A stretch of DNA of 64,000 bases from Lysinibacter sp. HNR (GTDB lineage: Bacteria > Actinomycetota > Actinomycetes > Actinomycetales > Microbacteriaceae), in assembly GCF_029760935.1 (NCBI RefSeq), contig NZ_CP121684.1, forward strand, positions 434,001 through 498,000, written 5' to 3'. The translations under genes and the position numbers were made by a program. The first letter of the stretch is position 1; each line of letters opens with the position of its first letter. Positions 51,577-61,055 of the stretch are shown here, piece by piece. A model generated the notes under the pieces. It searched no databases, was not told where the DNA came from, and saw nothing but the letters and a program-made list of their open reading frames with translations.

Positions 51577-54297
51577 ATGTCTCAAGTTTCTCGTGTGGGG
51601 GGCGCTGAGTTCCCGAGAGATAGGAAGGGATGGGGGGTTCGTATGTTTGCGTTGGCAACCGCGGGACTCCTGTTCTTCTCGGGGCTGATCGGCGGGGGTG
51701 GTAGTCCTGCAAGTGCAGCGCCGGAAGATTCTGTGGTGATTACCGATCCGCTCATGGCTCAGTGCATTGCAGGTACCAATGACGGTTCGTCTTTCGCCCC
51801 GGGTGACCCAATAGCTCCCAATACCTATAGAGAAGAGCAGCTTGCACGTATTTATTCACTTTCGTGTTCTTTACCCGTCACGGATCTGAGCCCCCTGCAG
51901 TACATGAGTGGGTTGCGGGAGCTGACTCTTGACGATAGCTCACAGATCGGCGATTACTCTCCGCTCGCATCAGTGCCCCAAATGCGGGGTTTATACCTCA
52001 AGAACACTAGCATTCAAGATTTGTCCGCTCTTCAGGGTTATACAAATATGTCGCGGCTTCATCTGAACGGTGCCCCCCAACTCACTGATATCTCCGCCAT
52101 GAGCAGTTTTACATCGCTCAGCATACTCAGGTTGCGGGACGCCCCTCAGATTACGGATTACTCGGCGCTATCAGACGTGACCAACATCACTCAGATCACT
52201 GTGACAAACTCTGGGATGACGGTGTTTCCAGACATGAGTAGGCTTACTCAGTTAGCCAGTCTTGATGTGAGCAACAACAATCTCGCCAGTGTTGACTCTC
52301 TGCAGAATATATCGGGGCTGCTTCAGTTTGATGCGATGCACAATAGGATAACCGACATTTCGCCCTTATCTACGCATCCTAATATTAGGACAATTAATAT
52401 TAATGATAATCAGATAGTTAACCTGAATGCTCTCCGCTCGCTTCCTAAGTTAGAGATTTTGCGAGCCTATAATAATCAGATAAATGATATGAGTGGGATG
52501 GCCAATCTCCCCAGCCTTCGTACCCTTTCCATCAATAACAACAGAGCGGCTAATATCCCGGCCACGACTGACCTGCCGAATCTCCAGGTGCTTGAAGCTC
52601 AAAATACCAATATGAGCGATCTATCATTTCTGAGGAACAGCACAAGCCTCTATCGCATTCTGATTATGGAGAACAGTATTACAAGTCTCGAGCCGTTGAG
52701 AAACCTGTCGAACCTGACTTTTATCTCGGCACGTGACAATCAGATCACAGACACCTCACCCCTGGCCGGGCATACAAAACTAGAGGTGCTTTGGCTGAAG
52801 GATAACCAGGTTAGCGATGTATCTTCGCTTTCTGCTCTCACTAATCTGGTGGAGCTTAACCTGGCTGGCAACCACGTGAGAGACCTCTCCGCTCTTCCCC
52901 AATATGACATTACCGATGTGCTCCAGTTTGAGGGACAGACGCTTCAATCGCCGGTGAACGCGACTAGGCTTGAGGGTAGTGACGTTGCGACTGCCCCGCT
53001 GAACACTCCGCTCAATCGTGATGGTACCCCCGCCACGATCACTGCAAGCTCCGACTACACGGTTGATACCGTGAACAACACCATTGAGTGGACCGGCCTC
53101 AACGCGGGAACGAGCAGCGTTTCCTACACCTTCAGCGGCAATGAGACCTTCAGCGGAACGGTGACCTACAACGTGAACACCACCGCTCCGCCGGTTCGTG
53201 AGATTGTTCCACCCGTCCTCGAGGTGAGCAATGGAACAAAGGTTGTGGGCACCCCACTGCACCCGGACGATACTCTCACCCTCGTGGATAAAGACGATAA
53301 CGAGATCGCCGGTGTGGTTATCCGAGACGGTAACGGCGGGTTTACGTTTACCCCGGACACCCCTCTCACCGAGGATGACCAGGTTTACATTAAGGTAACC
53401 GCGCCCGAGGGTCACTCCGTGCGTGTGCCGGTGGTTGTGGACACCACCAAACCGGCACCTCCTCAGTTGGACCCCACCGATGGAAATATCGTCACGGGTT
53501 GTGCGGAAGTTGGAAGCACCGTGACCGTTCGTGATCCCAGCGGAAAGGTTATCGGAGTTGGCACCGTTGGGCCCGATTGCCGCTTCTCCATAACCCTTAC
53601 CGAGCCGCAGGAGTTAGGAACTGTTCTTGAGGTCGATGTGACGGATGCGGCCGGTAATGTTTCTGACCCCGCCACGGTTACCGTGGGCCCCGCCCTTCTG
53701 CTCGATGCTTCCCACCTCCAGCCCGGCGAGGTCCAGATTGCTCGTGGCTTTGGGTTCGAGCCGGGTGAGGAAGTCTCAGCAGACTTTGTCGAAGCCTTAC
53801 CGGGCGGAGAGGCCGCTGCTAAAGCCTCTCGGAGAATGGAACGAGCTAACACGCAATCCTCCGGTGATGTGTCGGGAGTAGCTGCCGCAAGCTTTACGCA
53901 AGCTTCTCAGATCAAGGCCGTCAGCTCCCAGAGTGCTAGCAACACAAATGGGGCTGTCATGTCGAGTAGACAGGTAGCGGCTCTTGATCTGGGAACCCAG
54001 ATCGCCAACGAACGTGGAGAGGTTGTGTTCCAGTTCACGGTTCCGCAGGATGCTTCGCACACTCGCCACACGGTAACGTTGAACGCCTCCTTCAGCGGAA
54101 CGGCTACAGGAGACTTCGACGTAGTTGTGTTGGGTAGCGGACAGGGAGGAGACTCCAGGCTGGTCAATACGGGTATGGAAACACCCGCGCTAGCTCTAGG
54201 GCTTGGTGTCCTGCTCCTGCTGCTGGGCGCAGCCACCGCTGTGTTTCGTCACCGTCAGGCCGCAACAACGTTCTCGTCTCGGTTTGATAAAAACTAG
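51577..54297 (+). CDS. Internalin-like leucine-rich-repeat surface protein
   Basis: A secreted protein of about 906 residues. Residues 20-50 are a signal peptide (RMFALATAGLLFFSGLIGGGGSPASA). From about residue 90 to 460 there are some 16 LRR units of about 22 residues (LxxLxLxNNxIxDISPL), typical of SDS22/internalin folds. Ig-like and bacterial surface modules follow (TYNVNTTAPPVREIVPP, VDTTKPAPPQLDPTDGNIVTG). Near the end LVNTG (862-866), then ALALGLGVLLLLLGAATAVF and RHRQ, resemble a sortase signal, although the motif is not canonical LPXTG. Ribosome site AAGGGG before ATG at 51577; the earlier ATG is less likely. Confidence 0.87.
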   Translation: MSQVSRVGGAEFPRDRKGWGVRMFALATAGLLFFSGLIGGGGSPASAAPEDSVVITDPLMAQCIAGTNDGSSFAPGDPIAPNTYREEQLARIYSLSCSLPVTDLSPLQYMSGLRELTLDDSSQIGDYSPLASVPQMRGLYLKNTSIQDLSALQGYTNMSRLHLNGAPQLTDISAMSSFTSLSILRLRDAPQITDYSALSDVTNITQITVTNSGMTVFPDMSRLTQLASLDVSNNNLASVDSLQNISGLLQFDAMHNRITDISPLSTHPNIRTININDNQIVNLNALRSLPKLEILRAYNNQINDMSGMANLPSLRTLSINNNRAANIPATTDLPNLQVLEAQNTNMSDLSFLRNSTSLYRILIMENSITSLEPLRNLSNLTFISARDNQITDTSPLAGHTKLEVLWLKDNQVSDVSSLSALTNLVELNLAGNHVRDLSALPQYDITDVLQFEGQTLQSPVNATRLEGSDVATAPLNTPLNRDGTPATITASSDYTVDTVNNTIEWTGLNAGTSSVSYTFSGNETFSGTVTYNVNTTAPPVREIVPPVLEVSNGTKVVGTPLHPDDTLTLVDKDDNEIAGVVIRDGNGGFTFTPDTPLTEDDQVYIKVTAPEGHSVRVPVVVDTTKPAPPQLDPTDGNIVTGCAEVGSTVTVRDPSGKVIGVGTVGPDCRFSITLTEPQELGTVLEVDVTDAAGNVSDPATVTVGPALLLDASHLQPGEVQIARGFGFEPGEEVSADFVEALPGGEAAAKASRRMERANTQSSGDVSGVAAASFTQASQIKAVSSQSASNTNGAVMSSRQVAALDLGTQIANERGEVVFQFTVPQDASHTRHTVTLNASFSGTATGDFDVVVLGSGQGGDSRLVNTGMETPALALGLGVLLLLLGAATAVFRHRQAATTFSSRFDKN

Positions 54298-54318
54298 ATA
54301 AGAGCGCGTAAGTTGTGA

Positions 54319-54354
54319 CTGGGTGGGGTGATCCTTAGGGATCACCCCACCCAG
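54319..54354. terminator. Strong bidirectional terminator
   Basis: A 16-bp perfect stem (arms 54319-54334 and 54339-54354, TTAG loop) between the LRR gene and the orphan LuxR gene; GCTATTTG follows on the plus strand. Confidence 0.85.
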
Positions 54355-54437
54355 CTATTTGCTGCCGTCGCTTCTTGCTCAAGCTCCCTCTGTGTACGAG
54401 GCCTTTACGCTGCCTCGAAAACATCAGACGCGGGTGG

Positions 54438-54680
54438 TTAGAGCAATCCCATGCGCGAGGCCTTCTCAATTGCATCATTTTTGCATGAGACCCCGAGTTT
54501 TCTATAGGCGCTACGCAATTGCGACTTAATCGTGTTTGTTGAAACGAATAGTGTTTTTGCGATGTGCCTCGTTGTTTCGCATGTTGCGAGATGCCTGAGC
54601 ACAATAATTTCGCGCTCGGTTAGTGCGGGCTTGACATGGTATGTCGGCTTTTTTTGCAGGTCAGAAAAGTGTTGGTTCAC
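54438..54680 (-). CDS. Orphan LuxR-type HTH protein (80 aa)
   Basis: Little more than a DNA-binding domain: LTEREIIVLRHLATCETTRHIAKTLFVSTNTIKSQLRSAYRKLGV (residues 20-66) is a clear LuxR C-terminal helix-turn-helix. There is no receiver or ligand domain, so it is either a GerE-like stand-alone regulator or a remnant. The reading frame is intact. It faces the LRR gene convergently and precedes the hut promoter region. Confidence 0.75.
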   Translation of the reverse strand: MNQHFSDLQKKPTYHVKPALTEREIIVLRHLATCETTRHIAKTLFVSTNTIKSQLRSAYRKLGVSCKNDAIEKASRMGLL

Positions 54681-54797
54681 GTTATATCCCCCGAAATATT
54701 GAACATCTTTTTAAGACTTTCACCAATTATTCTAGGGTGTGAACCTGGGCGTGCACGTCTGAATGCTCGAGAAAGTTCCCATAATATCCAGATCCTG

Positions 54798-54811
54798 TCT
54801 GAAATAACAGA
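54798..54811. promoter_or_regulatory. HutR-type operator upstream of hutU
   Basis: TCTGAAATAACAGA, inside the longer palindrome CTGTCTG-AAATAA-CAGACAG, lies 84 bp before hutU. It differs by one base from the 14-bp HutR motif I recall from Corynebacterium resistens (TCTGwwATwCCAGA). Confidence 0.65.
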
Positions 54812-54894
54812 CAGTGGGTGTGTATTTTGCGTTGTTTGCCCTTACCCATCGCGGTTGGATAGCAGGAGACACATCAAGGGAAAGGCATAAGACA

Positions 54895-56565
54895 ATGGTG
54901 TTACCAGGAGCACGGCCCGTTCGCGCGGCACGGGGCAGCGATATCTCTGCAAAGAACTGGCAGACCGAGGCAGCATTGAGGATGCTGTATAACAACCTGG
55001 ATCCCGAGGTTGCCGAGCGTCCCGATGACCTGGTTGTTTATGGAGGAACCGGACGCGCAGCTCGAGACTGGGCAAGCTTTGACGCGATATCGCAAACTTT
55101 GAAAGGTCTTGAGGCAGACGAGACACTTCTTGTTCAATCAGGCAAGCCCGTGGGTGTTTTTCGTACAAGCGTGTGGGCTCCCAGGGTGCTCATTGCAAAC
55201 TCCAACCTGGTCGGAGACTGGGCTAATTGGCCAGAGTTTCGACGGCTTGAAGCCGAAGGTCTCACGATGTACGGTCAGATGACCGCCGGGTCGTGGATCT
55301 ACATTGGTACGCAGGGAATTCTGCAGGGAACCTACGAGACCTTCGCGGCTATAGCTCGCAAAAGGTTCGACGGAACCCTGGCGGGAACCCTTACCCTCAC
55401 GGGAGGGTGTGGTGGTATGGGAGGGGCGCAACCCCTCGCGGTTACGCTCAACGGTGGTGCTGTGCTTATTGTGGATATTGACAAGACGCGCCTTGATCGT
55501 CGTGCGGGTAAACGTTACCTCGACGTTGTTGAGACGGATTTGGATGTCGCCCTTGCCCGGGTTCTGAGTGCAAAAGAGACAAAGACAGCCCTTTCTGTAG
55601 GGTTGGTGGGCAACGCCGCAGAGGTTTTCCCGGAGCTGTTGAAGCGCGGTGTGAATGTTGACATTGTGACAGATCAGACCTCTGCCCATGACCCACTCTG
55701 CTATCTGCCCCTGGGGGTGCCGTTTGCGGAGTGGCGTGAACGGGCGCAGGCTGACCCCGAGGAATTCACCCGGTTGGCCCGTGAATCAATGGCGGCTCAG
55801 GTAGACGCCATGATCGGTTTTCAGGATGCCGGCTCTGAGGTCTTTGACTACGGAAATTCGATTCGTGACGAGGCGCGGGCGGGCGGTTGCGACCGGGCGT
55901 TTGACTTTCCCGGTTTTGTACCGGCCTATATTCGTCCGCTTTTCTGTGAGGGGCTGGGGCCCTTCCGCTGGGTGGCTCTTTCCGGGGACCCCGAAGATAT
56001 TGCGGTGACAGACCGTGCGCTTCTTGAGCTTTTTCCCGAAAACGAACACCTCAAGCGATGGATTCACGCGGCTCAGGAGCACGTGGAATATGAGGGTCTT
56101 CCCGCTCGTATTTGCTGGTTGGGTTACGGCGATCGGGCGAGGGCGGGCGTGCTCTTTAACGATCTAGTTGCCCAGGGTAAGGTTTCTGCACCCATCGTGA
56201 TCGGACGAGACCATCTGGATTCGGGTTCCGTTGCCTCTCCCTACCGTGAGACCGAGTCAATGCTCGACGGCTCCGACGCGATTGCCGACTGGCCGCTACT
56301 CAACGCCCTCACGGCTGCCTCTTCGGGTGCAACCTGGGTGTCGATTCATCACGGAGGCGGAGTGGGGATTGGCCGTTCTATTCACTCGGGTCAGGTGGGG
56401 GTGGCAGACGGTACTCCTCTTGCCGCCGAAAAGCTGACCCGTCTGCTCACGAACGATCCGGGCATGGGGGTGATCCGTCACGTGGATGCCGGATACTCGC
56501 GAGCTGTCGAGGTAGCGGAGGAGCGGGGAGTGCGGATTCCCATGCAACCGCGTTTGCGGGGCTAG
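54895..56565 (+). CDS. hutU: Urocanate hydratase
   Basis: Turns urocanate into 4-imidazolone-5-propionate with NAD as bound cofactor. About 556 residues from [14 protein letters not shown]; an AAGGGAAAGG ribosome site supports this over the upstream ATG. Marks: [63 protein letters not shown] (NAD-binding), [14 protein letters not shown]. It is co-directional with hutI, 139 nt apart. Confidence 0.96.
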   Translation: MVLPGARPVRAARGSDISAKNWQTEAALRMLYNNLDPEVAERPDDLVVYGGTGRAARDWASFDAISQTLKGLEADETLLVQSGKPVGVFRTSVWAPRVLIANSNLVGDWANWPEFRRLEAEGLTMYGQMTAGSWIYIGTQGILQGTYETFAAIARKRFDGTLAGTLTLTGGCGGMGGAQPLAVTLNGGAVLIVDIDKTRLDRRAGKRYLDVVETDLDVALARVLSAKETKTALSVGLVGNAAEVFPELLKRGVNVDIVTDQTSAHDPLCYLPLGVPFAEWRERAQADPEEFTRLARESMAAQVDAMIGFQDAGSEVFDYGNSIRDEARAGGCDRAFDFPGFVPAYIRPLFCEGLGPFRWVALSGDPEDIAVTDRALLELFPENEHLKRWIHAAQEHVEYEGLPARICWLGYGDRARAGVLFNDLVAQGKVSAPIVIGRDHLDSGSVASPYRETESMLDGSDAIADWPLLNALTAASSGATWVSIHHGGGVGIGRSIHSGQVGVADGTPLAAEKLTRLLTNDPGMGVIRHVDAGYSRAVEVAEERGVRIPMQPRLRG

Positions 56566-56704
56566 GCGACGGCGATAGCGCCCGCGGAGCCGGGCGGATG
56601 GTGACTGCGGTTGTGACAGGCAAGGATGGATCGCGCCAGAGGAGGCCGGGCATACTGAGGCGTGAGTTTTGTTCGAATATATAAGATAACGATTAGAGAA
56701 GGTT

Positions 56705-57892
56705 ATGAGCGTCCTTATCACGAATATTGGTGAGCTAACCACCCAAGATCCCTTACGCGAGTCGTCTCGGCTGCGTGACGCCGCGGTTGTCCTGGAGGGT
56801 GATCGTATCGCCTGGATCGGGTCGGCTGATCGTCCTCCAGCAGCCGATGAGAGAGTGGATGCCGGGGGAAGAGCTGTTCTTCCCGGTTGGGTAGACTCTC
56901 ACACACACCTGATCTTTGCGGGAGATCGCACCGCCGAGTTCGAGGCCCGCATGGCTGGAGAAGCCTACGCTGCGGGCGGGATCAATGTGACGGTTAACGC
57001 AACCCGGGAGGCGAGCGACCAAGGACTCAGGGACAATCTGCTGCGTCTGGTCGGCGAGGCCAGGCGTGGTGGAACCACGACCATCGAGACCAAGACCGGA
57101 TACGGGCTGACGGTTGAGGATGAGTTACGGGCGGCCCGGATCGCCGGAGAGATCGTTGACGAGGTGACGTTTCTGGGAGCCCATGTTGTCCCGGAAGGGT
57201 CTGCCCGGGAGGAGTATCTCCGTCTGGTCACGGGCGAAATGCTGGATACTGTGGCGCCGCATGTCTCCGCCGTCGACGTGTTCTGCGAAACCGGGGCCTT
57301 TGACGCTGGGGAGACGGCCCGGGTTCTCCAATCGGCGAGGGAGCGCTCGCTCGCGACCCACGTGCATGGTAACCAGCTGGGCCCGGGGCCAGGGGTTCAG
57401 CTTGCGGTGGAGTATAGGTCGTTGAGCGTTGATCACCTGGGGTTCCTGAGCGCGGCGGATATTGACGCGCTTGCCGCAGCAGCAACCCTGGAGCATCCCA
57501 CCGTGGCGACCGTTCTACCCGCCTGCGATCTTTCCACGCGGATGCCCCTGGCTCCCGCCCGTGAGCTTGTGGATGCCGGTGCGATTGTTGCTATCGCGAG
57601 CAACTGTAACCCCGGTACCTCATATACCTCTTCTATGGGGTTTGCCGTGGCTACGGCGGTACTCCAGATGCGTCTCACGGTTGAGGAGGCCGTTTACGCT
57701 GCAACCTATGGAGGTGCCCGGGCACTCGGGCGACACGTTGCGTCCGCCGATAAGCCCGCGGTAGGTCATATCTCGGTGGGAGCGCGCGCCGACATTCAGA
57801 TGCTCGACGCGCCCTCCGTCACCCACCTGGCTTATCGCCCGGGGATGCCGCTCACCGCTGCTGTATGGGCTGCTGGCCGTCGGGTGGTTTAG
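56705..57892 (+). CDS. hutI: Imidazolonepropionase
   Basis: Opens the imidazolone ring to N-formimino-L-glutamate. An amidohydrolase of 395 residues with the metal-binding DSHTHLIFAG, then TTIETKTGYGLTVEDE, SLATHVHGNQLGPG (His ligands), VDHLGFLSAADIDALA and AIASNCNPGTSYTSSM (Asp/Asn site). It overlaps the hmp stop by 4 nt at its end, with the two genes converging. Confidence 0.95.
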   Translation: MSVLITNIGELTTQDPLRESSRLRDAAVVLEGDRIAWIGSADRPPAADERVDAGGRAVLPGWVDSHTHLIFAGDRTAEFEARMAGEAYAAGGINVTVNATREASDQGLRDNLLRLVGEARRGGTTTIETKTGYGLTVEDELRAARIAGEIVDEVTFLGAHVVPEGSAREEYLRLVTGEMLDTVAPHVSAVDVFCETGAFDAGETARVLQSARERSLATHVHGNQLGPGPGVQLAVEYRSLSVDHLGFLSAADIDALAAAATLEHPTVATVLPACDLSTRMPLAPARELVDAGAIVAIASNCNPGTSYTSSMGFAVATAVLQMRLTVEEAVYAATYGGARALGRHVASADKPAVGHISVGARADIQMLDAPSVTHLAYRPGMPLTAAVWAAGRRVV

Positions 57893-59052
57893 CTTACCTG
57901 CCACACATCCGGGCCAAAGATTTCGTAGTGAACCCTGTGAGCGGGGATTCCCGCGGCCAGGGCTTCCTCTCGAATCTTTTTCATGAAGGGAAGCGGCCCG
58001 CAAATATAAACTGAGGCATCATCCGGAAGGGTGATATCGCTGAGTGACATGTGCCCGCTGTGCGATTGCTCTCCGGTGTCCTCTCCCAGCCACGTGTGTA
58101 GCGTGGCGTTGGAGAGGCGTTCGAGGTCGCTCCTGATCTGTTCGCTGAGCGCCCACTCTTCGGGTCGATGATCCGCGTGGAGCACCACGACGTCCCGTTT
58201 GGAGTCGCTATCGGCCAGCGTTCGAATCATGGCAGCGGTGGGGGTGCAGCCGATTCCCGCCGAGGCAAAGACAACGGGGTGTTCGCCGCTGTCGAGAACA
58301 ACGTCACCGTAGGGGTTGGACACCTGAACGACGTCTCCCACCTGGATATCGTTGTGCAGTAGGGGGGAAACCTCCCCCTCATCATCGCGCTTGGTGGTGA
58401 AGGAGCGCTCGTTCGCGCCGTTGGCGGTGAGCGTGTATTGACGCGCTTGGTGAATACCGGAGGGCAGCTTAACCTTGACGCTCACGTACTGTCCGGGAAG
58501 TGATGGTGTGACGGGGGTGTCGTCGGCGGGTTCCAAAACAAATGAGTGGGTGTGTTTTGTTGTGGCGGTTTTTGAGACGACGCGCCAGGGGGCCCAGATC
58601 TTGTTGTTGGCCTGTTGGGCGTAAAGATCACGTTCCAGTTTGATGAGGGCGTCTGCCATGAGCCAGTAAACCTCGGTCCAGGCCTCGGCAACCTCCGGGG
58701 TGATGGCGTCGCCGAGATCCTCGACGATGGCCGCAAAGAGGTTCTCGTAGACAATGTTGTATTGCTCCGGCAGAATGCCGAGCGAAGTGTGTTTGTGGGC
58801 GATGCGCGAGAGCAGTGCTTCGGGCAGGGTCCCGGGATTCTGTACGAGGTGGCTGGCAAACACGGCGATGCTTCCGGCGAGAGCCTTGGGTTGATACCCG
58901 GTTTTCTGGTTATTGGTACTGAAGATACCGTCAAGCAGTTCTGGATGCGCGTCAAACATTCGTTTATAGAAGCGGGGTGTGATGTGTCCGATGCGCTCTC
59001 CAATGATGGGGAGAGTCGCTTCGATGGTGGGGCGAGATTTTTCTGACAGCAA
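57889..59052 (-). CDS. hmp: Flavohemoglobin, nitric oxide dioxygenase
   Basis: Detoxifies NO to nitrate with O2 and NAD(P)H. An N-terminal globin (MLSEKSRPTIEATLPIIGERIGHITPRFYKRMFDAHPEL, proximal His in IAHKHTSLGI), then an FAD domain (GQYVSVKVKLPSGIHQARQYTLT) and NAD domain (VVFASAGIGCTPTAAMI). 387 residues is the normal Hmp length. The TTG start has an AGGAGG ribosome site. The palindrome at 59100 lies upstream, and NsrR is next in line, also on the minus strand. Confidence 0.95.
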   Translation of the reverse strand: MLSEKSRPTIEATLPIIGERIGHITPRFYKRMFDAHPELLDGIFSTNNQKTGYQPKALAGSIAVFASHLVQNPGTLPEALLSRIAHKHTSLGILPEQYNIVYENLFAAIVEDLGDAITPEVAEAWTEVYWLMADALIKLERDLYAQQANNKIWAPWRVVSKTATTKHTHSFVLEPADDTPVTPSLPGQYVSVKVKLPSGIHQARQYTLTANGANERSFTTKRDDEGEVSPLLHNDIQVGDVVQVSNPYGDVVLDSGEHPVVFASAGIGCTPTAAMIRTLADSDSKRDVVVLHADHRPEEWALSEQIRSDLERLSNATLHTWLGEDTGEQSHSGHMSLSDITLPDDASVYICGPLPFMKKIREEALAAGIPAHRVHYEIFGPDVWQVS

Positions 59053-59099
59053 GATTACCTCCTGTTGTAGGGGAAACGTCTGACGTGATGCCGACGTAA

Positions 59100-59122
59100 T
59101 ATACGCATTTTAAATACGTATA
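59100..59122. promoter_or_regulatory. NsrR operator upstream of hmp
   Basis: An imperfect 23-bp palindrome with one mismatch: left arm TATACGCATTT, central T, right arm AAATACGTATA. It lies 48-70 bp upstream of the TTG start of hmp and resembles known NsrR sites built on ATTTnAAAT. A second GTATA/TATAC pair overlaps its right end (59118-59134). Confidence 0.7.
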
Positions 59123-59262
59123 TAACCGGTATACACCTGTTCTCGCGATACTTCAAATCGAAGAAATTGGAGTGTTGAATTCTTTGTATACAGAAAATTG
59201 GTTGTTGATATTCCGGTTTTCTCTAACCCCTGAATTTCTGATCGGAGGGCGGGGTGTAGGTC

Positions 59263-59313
59263 GGTACCGTATAAGGATTGTCCTGTTCTGGGACGTGGCT
59301 TGGTGCCGTATAA
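59263..59313 (+). repeat. Two direct copies of GGTxCCGTATAA
   Basis: GGTACCGTATAA (59263-59274) and GGTGCCGTATAA (59302-59313) are spaced by 39 nt between hmp and nsrR. They may bind a regulator or be part of the nsrR 3' region. Nothing else was seen in 59135-59361. Confidence 0.4.
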
Positions 59314-59361
59314 AATTTCTCGGGGTCTCGGGTGTGCAGCCCGCGTTATTGCAGATCTCTT

Positions 59362-59811
59362 TTAGTCTGCGGTGTGCAGGCCGATCGTGGCAAAGATGGC
59401 TTTGGCCTGGGTACGCGTGGGGAGCTCTGCAACCACGATGTCGTCAAGCTCACGTAGAAAAGCCTCGCGCGCCTGGTTGAGTGCGTGTCGGAGACGGCAA
59501 TCACCGGCGAGAGGGCAATCACCTCGGGGTGACATACAATCAGCGACATCTTCCCGAGTGCTGAGCAGGCGTATCACCTGCCCCACGGTGGCCGCGCGCC
59601 CCGCCTCGTTGAGGCGCGCCCCGCCGTGGCGACCGCGGGTGACGCTCACAAAGCCCAAACGACTCAAACCGGATACGGTTTTACTGACGTGGTTGAACGG
59701 TGTCCCTACCGCAGCGGCAATCTCTCTGCTGGAGAGCATTTCACCCTCTTTGAGGGTTGCGAGAACCAGCATTGCGCGGAGGCTTACATCCGTATAGGCG
59801 CTGATTTTCAT
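59362..59811 (-). CDS. nsrR: Rrf2-family nitric-oxide-sensing repressor NsrR
   Basis: Controls hmp through an iron-sulfur cluster. From MKISAYTDVSLRAMLVLATL the protein has 149 residues: a winged helix (SSREIAAAVGTPFNHVSKTVSGLSRLGFV, RGRHGGARL) and cluster cysteines C92, C99 and C105 in DCMSPRGDCPLAGDC. This spacing matches Streptomyces NsrR. CATACT and 7 nt precede the ATG (leaderless). An ACTTCA/TGAAGT inverted repeat overlaps the start (about 59814-59835) and may allow autoregulation. Confidence 0.92.
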   Translation of the reverse strand: MKISAYTDVSLRAMLVLATLKEGEMLSSREIAAAVGTPFNHVSKTVSGLSRLGFVSVTRGRHGGARLNEAGRAATVGQVIRLLSTREDVADCMSPRGDCPLAGDCRLRHALNQAREAFLRELDDIVVAELPTRTQAKAIFATIGLHTAD

Positions 59812-59896
59812 TACTTCAAGTATGAGCATGAAGTGAGCATCAGGTCAATTTTTTTCGTGCCTGGGACCTGGTTTTTGTCCCGTCGGGAGTGCGGTG

Positions 59897-60928
59897 CTAG
59901 CGTGCGGGTGTGGTGATTGGCATACGCTCTACTAGACCTGCCGCGGACTCCAGCACGAGCAGCGCGGCGAGGCGAACGGTGCGGGCATCGGGGGTATCAG
60001 CCGTCGCATCAATCTCGGTGAGGTCGATTGATCGCACGCGAGGGTCGCGCGCGATAAAACGGGTGGCGATTCGAAGCTCGTGGGCGGTGAGACCACCCGG
60101 TAGTGATGCGGGGCAGGCGGGCGCAACCGAGCGGTCACACACATCAACATCAATGTCTACGTGCACGGGACCACCCGCAGAGCCGGCAATTTTTAGAGCC
60201 TCCCGAACGGCATCCGTTATCGAAGCGGGGGAGAGGTCGTTTCTGTGGATAACTGTGATGCCCAGATCCGCGGCCCGGCGGGTATATTCCAGGGAGTTTG
60301 CAAAGTCAGCGATGCCGATCTGTACGACGCGTGTGCCGCTGAGCCCGGCCTCAATAAGCCGTCGCACGGGAGAACCGTTGCTGATACCGTCACGCAGGTC
60401 GTGGTGCGCGTCAAAGGTGATGAGGCCGGCCGTGGTGATGTCCGTTCCCCAGGTTCCTAGGGCTGCCGGAACCGTCGCGGCGTTATCGCCGCCAAGGGCG
60501 AGCATAAGTTGAACATCGCGTGTGATCTTTGTGATGCGCGTGATGGCATCGGCCTCGCTCCATCCCGCATCCGGTTCTTCGAGGTTGCCGCAGTCAACTA
60601 CTGTGAGGGCATCCTCAATCACCAGATCGCCGCGGGTGACCCTGCTCGGCTGGCTGGTGGTTCGGGTCTCGCCTCGTGATCCCACAGACGAATTGCCACT
60701 GTGTGGTGCCGGCGTGAACCCCGTTGCGGCATAACCCGAGTAGCGGCGCAGCGCGTCACGAATCGCGTCCGGGGTGGTGTGCGCTTGCGTTGGTGAGAGT
60801 GAGGTGCGCCAGGTAGGAACCCCGATGATCGCCAGGTCGACCCGTTTTTCAGGAGGGAGAGAGCCGGGCGCGGGCCAGCTTCCCGTGCGGGGCCAGAGCG
60901 GATCGTGCGACAGCTGTGCTGATGTCAT
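59897..60928 (-). CDS. hutG: Formimidoylglutamase-like ureohydrolase
   Basis: Arginase-family enzyme of 343 residues, by context the one releasing formamide from N-formimino-L-glutamate. Metal motifs are FDAHHDLRD and DIDVDVCD. The first motif reads LALGGDNAAT, with Asn where GGDH supplies a metal-binding His in arginases. It diverges from hutH with a shared regulatory region. The hutG name is from context and family; agmatinase-like activity cannot be excluded. Confidence 0.82.
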   Translation of the reverse strand: MTSAQLSHDPLWPRTGSWPAPGSLPPEKRVDLAIIGVPTWRTSLSPTQAHTTPDAIRDALRRYSGYAATGFTPAPHSGNSSVGSRGETRTTSQPSRVTRGDLVIEDALTVVDCGNLEEPDAGWSEADAITRITKITRDVQLMLALGGDNAATVPAALGTWGTDITTAGLITFDAHHDLRDGISNGSPVRRLIEAGLSGTRVVQIGIADFANSLEYTRRAADLGITVIHRNDLSPASITDAVREALKIAGSAGGPVHVDIDVDVCDRSVAPACPASLPGGLTAHELRIATRFIARDPRVRSIDLTEIDATADTPDARTVRLAALLVLESAAGLVERMPITTPAR

Positions 60929-60985
60929 GCTTCCGACGGTATCAATGATTTATCACCCAGCGGAACGGCCGCCACAGGCCCGCTA

Positions 60986-60999
60986 TCTGTAATCCCAGA
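60986..60999. promoter_or_regulatory. HutR-type operator between hutG and hutH
   Basis: TCTGTAATCCCAGA is nearly identical to the box upstream of hutU and to the 14-bp HutR consensus (13 of 14). It lies in the 127-bp divergent promoter region and could control both genes. Confidence 0.7.
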
Positions 61000-61055
61000 C
61001 ACTTGAGGAGGGTTGGGGATGGTCAAGAAGTGCAATCTACAGTCGAATCGTAGGT

